From Kingdonia uniflora (Eukaryota > Streptophyta > Magnoliopsida > Ranunculales > Circaeasteraceae): 64,000 nt of DNA. The stretch lies in NCBI GenBank assembly GCA_014058105.1, contig JACGCM010000685.1, positions 186,001 through 250,000 on the forward strand, written 5' to 3'. The notes below the pieces were generated by a model. That model was not told the origin of the DNA. It saw only the letters and a list, made by a program, of their open reading frames with translations, and searched no databases. Both the position numbers and the translations under genes were made by a program. Of the stretch, positions 58,901 through 64,000 are shown piece by piece (within the stretch, counting starts at the first letter, position 1; each line of letters begins with the position of its first letter).

Positions 58901-58941
58901 GTTGTATCGCCTGTGGGTAGCATAACTTACCTCGGCAAAAG
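43902..58941 (+). CDS. BCAT: Branched-chain amino acid aminotransferase, plastid type, lacking a visible last exon
   Basis: Exons: 43902-44030, 44174-44244, 46355-46529, 49277-49585, 52233-52331, 52924-53040, 57848-57943, 58829-58941, all with GT-AG borders and in frame (369 codons plus two bases). The product transaminates Leu, Ile and Val or their 2-oxo acids using PLP. Residues 1-66 are Ser/Thr-rich with few acids, a plastid transit peptide. Fold-IV aminotransferase signatures follow: [68 protein letters not shown] (PLP lysine, about residue 254, codon 52308-52310), [18 protein letters not shown] and [19 protein letters not shown]. Plant homologues continue about 40 residues more; no matching exon was found to 64000. 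The coding exons show no stop or frameshift. Introns 2, 3, 4 and 6 are swollen by repeats. Start: first ATG, at the transit peptide. Confidence 0.93.
45080..45960 (-). pseudogene. L1-type LINE reverse transcriptase fragment in BCAT intron 2
   Basis: Minus-strand frames give [18 protein letters not shown] (the RT catalytic FADD box, here FARD), then [27 protein letters not shown] and [20 protein letters not shown]. These are the classic order of the plant LINE RT C-terminal half. Stops and shifts are present and one catalytic Asp is Arg. No 5' half, endonuclease or poly-A tail was recognised. It is antisense to BCAT. Confidence 0.8.
46530..49276 (+). other. BCAT intron 3
   Basis: A 2.7-kb intron bounded by gttaat and taatacag. 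It contains AT-rich sequence and a His/Pro-rich minus-strand frame at 47861-48163 that reflects (GGT)n-like low complexity. A patch at 48240-48400 resembles the interior of hAT MITEs (gacacttgaccagttaagc). No gene is supported. Confidence 0.5.
50891..51897. mobile_element. Fold-back element with ~470-bp arms in BCAT intron 4
   Basis: Sequence 50891-51357 is an imperfect inverted repeat of 51418-51897, around a ~60-base AT-rich loop. Matching words, left versus reverse complement of right, from loop outward: atacacaattt, tcgtccaact and cccgaggg, cacg or gggtaag with acgacgg, cattcgaacc versus cactcgaacc, ttaatcttctc, cacgcctaac versus cgcgcctaac, gggcaagtgtgact versus gggacaagcgtgact, ggaccacac versus ggaccacat. 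There is no coding capacity beyond mirror-image ORFs. Just outside the right arm, ctggagatgctctaa carries the GAGCATCTCC end type also seen in the MITE at 43360, so the full element may end near 51946. Arms have diverged, so it is old. Confidence 0.8.
53820..55090 (-). pseudogene. Copia RT/RNase H fragment in BCAT intron 6
   Basis: The minus strand at 54764-55027 gives [19 protein letters not shown] and [20 protein letters not shown], the Copia RT block that usually reads FLHGxLxEEVYMxQPPGF with KSLYGLKQAPRAW. Farther along, near 54250-54330, [19 protein letters not shown] marks the Copia RNase H. Many stops lie between. Sequence to the left (53820-54190) may be part of its 3' LTR, but no pair was found. 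It is antisense to BCAT. Confidence 0.8.
55093..55230. mobile_element. hAT-like MITE left part
   Basis: It begins tagggttggcaatttgaccc and continues with cccgaacccg, aacccgacct and related words, the common end style of plant hAT MITEs and the same style as the fragment ending at 9924. The right end was not found. Confidence 0.45.
55424..55470. repeat. TA/GT microsatellite
   Basis: A short tatatata run is followed by tgtgtgtgtgcgtgcgtgcg-like dinucleotide repeats. The tract lies inside BCAT intron 6. Confidence 0.85.
55560..57847 (+). other. Rest of BCAT intron 6
   Basis: Region 55600-56110 has scattered words such as aatcactcgagg and gaagaaag that look like eroded repeats. A minus-strand frame at 56679-56897 (contains [19 protein letters not shown]) is open for 72 codons but unrecognised. 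Nothing else is supported before the exon at 57848. Confidence 0.35.
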
Positions 58942-60068
58942 GTAATACTCGGTTTAGAGTCTTGAAACCTTTCATTTAGTTTTTTCATCTATTTATTAAA
59001 AAAATATATTCCGCAATTGAGTAAATCATGCTTCCGTTGGAGTACTATTTAGAAATAAGAAAGGGAGAATTTTTTTGATATTCCAAGATACTAATTATTA
59101 CAAGCTTTACTAGGTGTCACTAAACTACTTCTATTACTATCTAATGTGGGACTAAAGGAGGAATATATGTGTAGACACACTATATACTCCAACAGCTTCT
59201 TAGGTTTTTATTGGTGTTATTATATTAATAATACTTTTATCAAAATACTTAAGAAGTTGAACTAAAAAGTTTAATAGTTTCTGTTCTTTGTCTGTAATTA
59301 TACTCACATCAAGTCTTAAAGGCATTACTAGTTTTCATCCCATTTGAAGAAATGTCAGTTATGGTTGATTATTTAGTTAAAGTGGGGGACTAGCTATTCT
59401 CTTAAGGGTGAAAAGAAAATAGAAGACATTGTAGTGGATCATTGAACAATTTCAATATCAGTTCATTTGTTAGTAGAAAGGTAGGAGGAAGGATTTCATT
59501 GTAAGGTACAATTATGAGAAAAACCAAGTTTGAGGGTCATAACCAAAGCATAATTCAATTCTTTTTTTCATTAATTAGTTATTGATGAAAACATAAACAG
59601 AATCTGTAGTTAGTTCTTGCAGACGGGGTACAAATTTTATTTATGCTTTAAAGTTTGAACTCACAAGCTCAGTTTCTCTCTCAGTTCACCTTGAACATAC
59701 TTCATAGTTCCCAGTCTAGCCCCCTACGTTATCAAAGACATATATAGTTTTCATATTGTCCGAGAAGTTGAGTTTAGGCACTCTACACCTATGGTACACT
59801 TCCAAGTTTAATTGTTATTAGTATGACAATCTCGGTCTAGTCTTATACTGAAAATGTCACAAGTTCCTCTTTATTCACAAGACAGTGGCATGAAGGATAG
59901 CCTAAGAAACCTCTTTTTTTGAACATTTGTCGTAGATAGATTTCACGTGATGTATCTTGAAGTACATATTCCGCTTCTCCTTGACCAAATCCACCCACAT
60001 TGGGATTACTTGTTGATGGTTAATCAAGCTTGATGGATTCACCCTCTCAATTCTGGTTCTATAGGTAT
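58942..60068. other. Downstream of the last visible BCAT exon; no exon found
   Basis: I looked for the C-terminal BCAT exon (a G-I-Q-T-G type motif preceded by an acceptor) in all plus frames here and on to the window end and found none. The sequence is AT-rich with isolated repeat-like words. Reading through the exon 8 donor would add about 14 unrelated residues before a stop. Confidence 0.5.
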
Positions 60069-60076
60069 AGTGTCAA

Positions 60077-60379
60077 CAGGCCGGCCTGGGCATAGGCCGG
60101 AGAGGCGGCCACCCTGGCCTCCAAAGTTTAACCTAAAATGGGGGCCTCCAAATTGTAGCAAAGTATATACAAAAGAGGCCTCCATATTTTGACTACTTAA
60201 GTTGGGCTGTTGGTTAAATTAAACTGACTTGATCACAAGGTCTAGGTCTAATCCTCGCTCTTGTCTTAATAAAAGTCTATTTCTTAGCAAGAAAATACAC
60301 CATCAAAAAAATTTCCTCCACCGGGGGGCCCCATTGTTGGACCTCGCCTTGGGCTTCCTAAACATCAGGGGTGACCCTG
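60077..60379. mobile_element. Non-autonomous hAT element, 303 bp, with perfect 8-bp TSD
   Basis: The flanks are agtgtcaa at 60069-60076 and agtgtcaa at 60380-60387. The left end begins caggccggcctggg and the right end is ggggtgaccctg, sharing CAGG and a CC-rich terminal repeat. The interior has the gggggcctcc words of an abundant plant hAT family. There is no ORF. Confidence 0.85.
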
Positions 60380-60839
60380 AGTGTCAACTAGTTTGCTAGG
60401 ATAGGCCAAAACTTCTACCAGTAGATTTTTGTTGGTAAAGCCAAAGTGGCATGTAAGGCACCTGACTTAACGACATAGCGACTTCAAAATGCGACAAGTG
60501 CCTCTGGAAAACTTGAAGGAGAGTTTTTTAATGCCTGCATCTCTTCCTTATATATATATCTAGCTATAGCCACAAAGAGAATGCTCACAATACCAATTTA
60601 GAATTGGGGCGCTGGAAATAAAGGTGCTCCTGCTTTTTAGATTTAGCATCACATGGGGAACTGTAGATATTCTCAAGCTTTTAAATTCTGAACAAAACAT
60701 CTCTGTTCTCAAGTATTTTTGTCTAGAAACTGGGAAAAAGGGCACTTGGAAGTTTCATCTCTGTACAAGACAGTTCCATTCCAAATTAAGATATCCTGAT
60801 CATCTTGTCATGGAGTCTTGGTATTTTGACCTTTCCAAT

Positions 60840-60950
60840 GGGGACGTTTGGTAACAATTATGATATAATTGTTTTTATTTGTGGAATTAATTATGCTAAA
60901 AACATTTATAGGAAAATTAATTCTTGATTAATGGTTACCAAAGACTCGAA
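60840..60950. mobile_element. Small MITE-like inverted repeat
   Basis: The left side reads ggggacgtttggtaac and the right side gttaccaaagactc, an imperfect terminal inverted repeat around a ~75-base AT-rich centre. The GGGGACGTTTGGTA start is typical of plant MITEs. It could instead be the left edge of the PIF/Harbinger element to its right. Confidence 0.4.
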
Positions 60951-61353
60951 GTTATAATGAATTAGTTAACAAAACTTTCAACCACATTTATGTTTGGCCG
61001 TATTTACAAAAAATCGCTTATCATTTGTTTTCTAATATCCGGTGACCAACAAAGACAAACATCAAAAACCAACATTGTCTGTAACTAAACAAAGACGAAC
61101 ATTTAAAGGCCGCCTTTGTGTGGAAAAAAATTCGGCATACAAATTTATATCCAATCAATCAAATAGAAAATACGGAACTCACATGTAAAATTCATCAATT
61201 CAGTCAAATAAATCTAAAGAAGACAAATGTATTAAATACTACACAATCAAGTCTTATCTTAACTAAAACAAAATATTATATTAACATCCAAAATATTAAT
61301 TTTACCCTCACCACTAAAATAAAGCATAAGATTTTTAAGATTACATAAGATTT

Positions 61354-62760
61354 TTAAGCATTTCGGTTACGAAATCTATACATTGCATTTGCAACTCCAT
61401 CTAGAAACGTATTCATTTCATTCCTACGCTGAGCATGAGCAAATCCGTTGTTGGTTGGTTGGTCGTCTGTTTGATCTTCGTCATCTTCCACCAAATAATC
61501 TTCATCCTCAAAGATTGAAAATAGATCATCATTTTGCCCCTACATTCTTATAAAGTTTGTGGATTGCACATGTTGCTATAACAATATCTCTCTGAGGTAG
61601 GAAATGGATATTTTTTTTTGGGGGGGGGGAGTGTATTTAAAAATCCGAAAACGTCTTTTAAGACTCCAAAAATACGCTCAGTGAGAATTGAGCATGGTTG
61701 AATAATTCTTTGCATTTGATGGTCTTACTCCATTTCTGTAATCTTGCAAATGATATCTCGTTCTTCAGACTAGAGATATAAACCCGGGCATATTAGCATA
61801 ACCCCCTAACATAATATTCATCTGTTGATAGAATCTAACAGAAGCAACTTTAGGGTAACATAACTTACATTAATTAAATATATTAATTTGATAGAAAAGA
61901 GTCATACCTTAACGGCGGTGGGGGAATTTCAGATTTTTATTTCGCAAAGCTTCTCAAAGGATTCTTGAATCATTTGCAGATCCTTCCCAAACAACATGTA
62001 CGAAGATGAATCTCAAATCGAAAGAGCACACGGCCATCACATTCTGCGTAACGACGCATTTCCTATTGATAAATGAAAGTTGTTGATCCGTTGGGACTAT
62101 GGCTTTAATGTGTGTACCGTTGATTGCACCAATACAATTCTTCAAAAGAAAAATATAAGAATGTCTTTTTGTTATTAAATAATAAAATCAAACCAACACC
62201 TAAGAAAATCAAACCATGGATAGTTCAAAAGAAAAATATAAGCACATTCTATTGATAAACGACCGTTTAATATTACCTTAAACCATGGATAATACTTTGG
62301 ATTGTGTAAGATCTCAGGAGGAGTTTCTGGCATTGTTAGGGGTTTTATGAACTTGGTGATAACGTAATAATTGCCTTCAGAACATCATTAAAACACCTAA
62401 TAGTTTGTCCTGAATGTTGATAGCGTTCTTGCAACTTTATATTCGATTCATTATGTGCCACAATAGAAAGAAATATGGTAACTTGTTCCTCCACACGTAT
62501 CTATCTTTTATCACGTAAGAGGTTGTTTTCTCCCAGTGTGTCACACAACTTCAAAAACACATCCTTCTCCATACGAAATAACTCGTAACATTTTGTACGA
62601 TGACCACGCAAAATTTCAAGCAAATATAAGTGCAAAATCTCTAACTGGCACTTTACATATGTTTGTATCATAGCACTCTGCCACAATTCCTGCAACTATT
62701 AAATTCAAAACATCTTGCCCGAGTTCCTCGTTAGTGTCCTCTATTACTACTGCTACAGAA
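61354..62760 (-). pseudogene. PIF/Harbinger transposase, decayed
   Basis: Segments on the minus strand follow the order of plant Harbinger (DDE_Tnp_4) transposases. The N-terminal region is at 62501-62695 (RGHRTKCYELFRMEKDVFLK, RDKR). Then comes an HSGQTI-type helix with NPKYYPWF near 62290. The nuclease core is at 61954-62145 with CIGAINGTHIKAIVP, QNVMAVCSFDLRF and WEGSANDSRIL. Next is a KELFNHAQFSLS piece near 61690. The C-terminus RRNEMNTFLDGVANAMYRF is followed by TAA at 61354-61356. The first catalytic Asp (normally GAIDG) is Asn. Several frameshifts and stops are present. The second element protein (Myb-like) was not found. Confidence 0.85.
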
Positions 62761-63235
62761 ACATATAGTCAGTACACCATATTTCAACATTGAAAACAAT
62801 CTATATTACATTACGCAATGGTGTTTTTGCTCAGGGACAAGTTTGCCCACGAGAGAGAAGGTTTATCTAAGAGACAAAGAGGGGTTGAGATAGAGTTTAA
62901 AGCCCTTGGGATTGTGCTCCAATCTAGATGAATGGAAGAGATTCAATCATGCTAAGGGTAGTTTTGAAAATTTTCTTAGAACATGAGAGCATTTTAGTCA
63001 TCAAAAAGTCCATACTAAAGCTATTTTCTCCTTATCGCAATTCTCTCTTCTCATCATCCGCTTCTCTTTCAAAAACCGCTTACCCTCAAACGCCTATCTC
63101 CCTCCCTCAAAGATCAGAGACTCACCCTCATTTTCTCTCACCACGTCTCCCTCTTTCATCACTTTTAAAGATTAGCGCATATTTCTCCCTCTCATTAGTG
63201 GGTTCAATTTGAATTTCTTTGATTTTGCGATTCGG

Positions 63236-64000
63236 AGAGTGATATCAAAGAGCTTATCTATGAAGAGAAAGACCTCACTAAGGTTGTCGAGAATTTCAAG
63301 AAGCTCTTCGAATCCAAATTCTTTCGTTTTAGGCACGCAGAAACAATACTTACAAGCTCACAGTACGTAGTCTCGCCTTGGCAAAACAGTTCTCGGCTAT
63401 CGAAGAAATACTCGAGGAACAAAATAAATATAATACTATACTCAAAGAAGGTTTCGCTATCCGAATCATTTCCCTTTATGGGAAAGCAGGTATGGTTGAT
63501 CATGCTTTTAAGACGCTTGAACAATTACCTGGGTTAAAATGTGATCGCACGATAAAGTCTGTAAATGCATTACTTAGTGCTTATGTAGATTCTAAGAAGT
63601 ATGACGGAAGTCGAGCCTCGATTTTGTGAACTAATGAAGGAGTTTGAGCTTACCCCGGATAAGTATTCGTATACTATTGTCATTGGGGCAATTTGTCAAA
63701 GGGGTAATTTTAATGAGGCGATTCGGATGTTAGATGAAATGGAGAAGAATGAGGTGATAAGTATTCATACACATCTATATTACTTACTGTATTATTTTGA
63801 ATGGGTTGTATAATAAGTGTGGGTTGTTTTCGGAGGGTGAGGAGATTTGGTCAAGGATGGAAAAGGGTGGTGTTGCTCCTGATATACAATGTTATACGAC
63901 AGATATAGTACATCAAAGCATTTGGGTACGAGTAGTGATTTAGTTTTCATCGAGGGAGATGGATAGGTTTAAGTGTTATTTGATTCGGCCATGAACATTG
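63236..64000 (+). pseudogene. P-class PPR protein pseudogene, resembling the At1g55890/At3g13160 group, runs off the window
   Basis: Plus-strand pieces fit one PPR protein: LTKVVENFKKLFESKFFRF, then after a shift near 63345 LAKQFSAIEEILEEQNKY, FAIRIISLYGKAGMVDHAFK, DRTIKSVNALLSAYVDSKKYD. After a shift near 63600 it continues FELTPDKYSYTIVIGAICQRG and EAIRMLDEMEKNEV, and after another near 63780 LNGLYNKCGLFSEGEEIWSRM and VAPDIQCY. The 35-residue helical pairs and their order match the mitochondrial PPR group named, which binds RNA in organelles (by memory). At least three frameshifts and late stops make it non-functional. The region upstream (62928-63212) is an open, Ser-rich frame that could be a relic of the targeting region. 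Confidence 0.75.

Noticed and set aside
60624..60854. Candidate last exon of BCAT
   Set aside because: The frame LLLFRFSITWGTVDIL does not resemble the BCAT C-terminus and lacks an acceptor in the right phase.

Overview
This is nuclear DNA from a flowering plant, most likely a eudicot. The signs are AT-rich sequence, GT-AG introns of 0.1-4.8 kb, a spliced plastid branched-chain aminotransferase gene, a plant-type PPR gene copy, and many plant transposon families (MULE, hAT, PIF/Harbinger, Copia, Ty3/gypsy Tat, L1-type LINE). I cannot name the species. Nothing prokaryotic, no rRNA, no convincing tRNA and no CRISPR array was seen.

Layout. 1-6.5 kb: a decayed Mutator-like (MULE) transposase on the minus strand with a convergent acidic ORF on the plus strand; a 428-bp hAT element with an 8-bp target duplication sits in its 3' part. 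6.5-9.7 kb: a minus-strand Copia-type gag remnant with leader and one LTR. 10.5-13.3 kb: a minus-strand Ty3/gypsy gag-only derivative with one full LTR and a 79-bp stub of the other. 13.65 kb: one orphan TPR exon resembling SKI3/TTC37. 14.7-42.5 kb: two related ~14-kb Ty3/gypsy elements of the Tat type, one nested in the other. Outer copy A spans 14706-42504 and inner copy B spans 26613-40280. Each has gag, protease, RT, RNase H, a second (archaeal-type) RNase H and integrase on the plus strand, then a three-unit tandem array, then a multi-exon coiled-coil gene and a second small ORF, both antisense to pol.

43.4-58.9 kb: a MITE followed by the only well-preserved host gene, a plastid-type branched-chain amino acid aminotransferase (BCAT). 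Eight exons join in frame to 369 codons, but no terminal exon is visible. Its introns carry an L1-type LINE fragment, a ~1-kb fold-back element with ~470-bp arms, a Copia RT/RNase H fragment and a hAT-like edge. 59-64 kb: a 303-bp hAT element with a perfect 8-bp TSD, a decayed PIF/Harbinger transposase, and a frameshifted P-class PPR pseudogene running off the window.

No set of genes here works as a pathway; the region is a host gene embedded in nested mobile DNA. The most interesting structure is the antisense gene module of the Tat pair, followed by the fold-back in BCAT intron 4. All similarity and splice calls were made by eye and no search was run.
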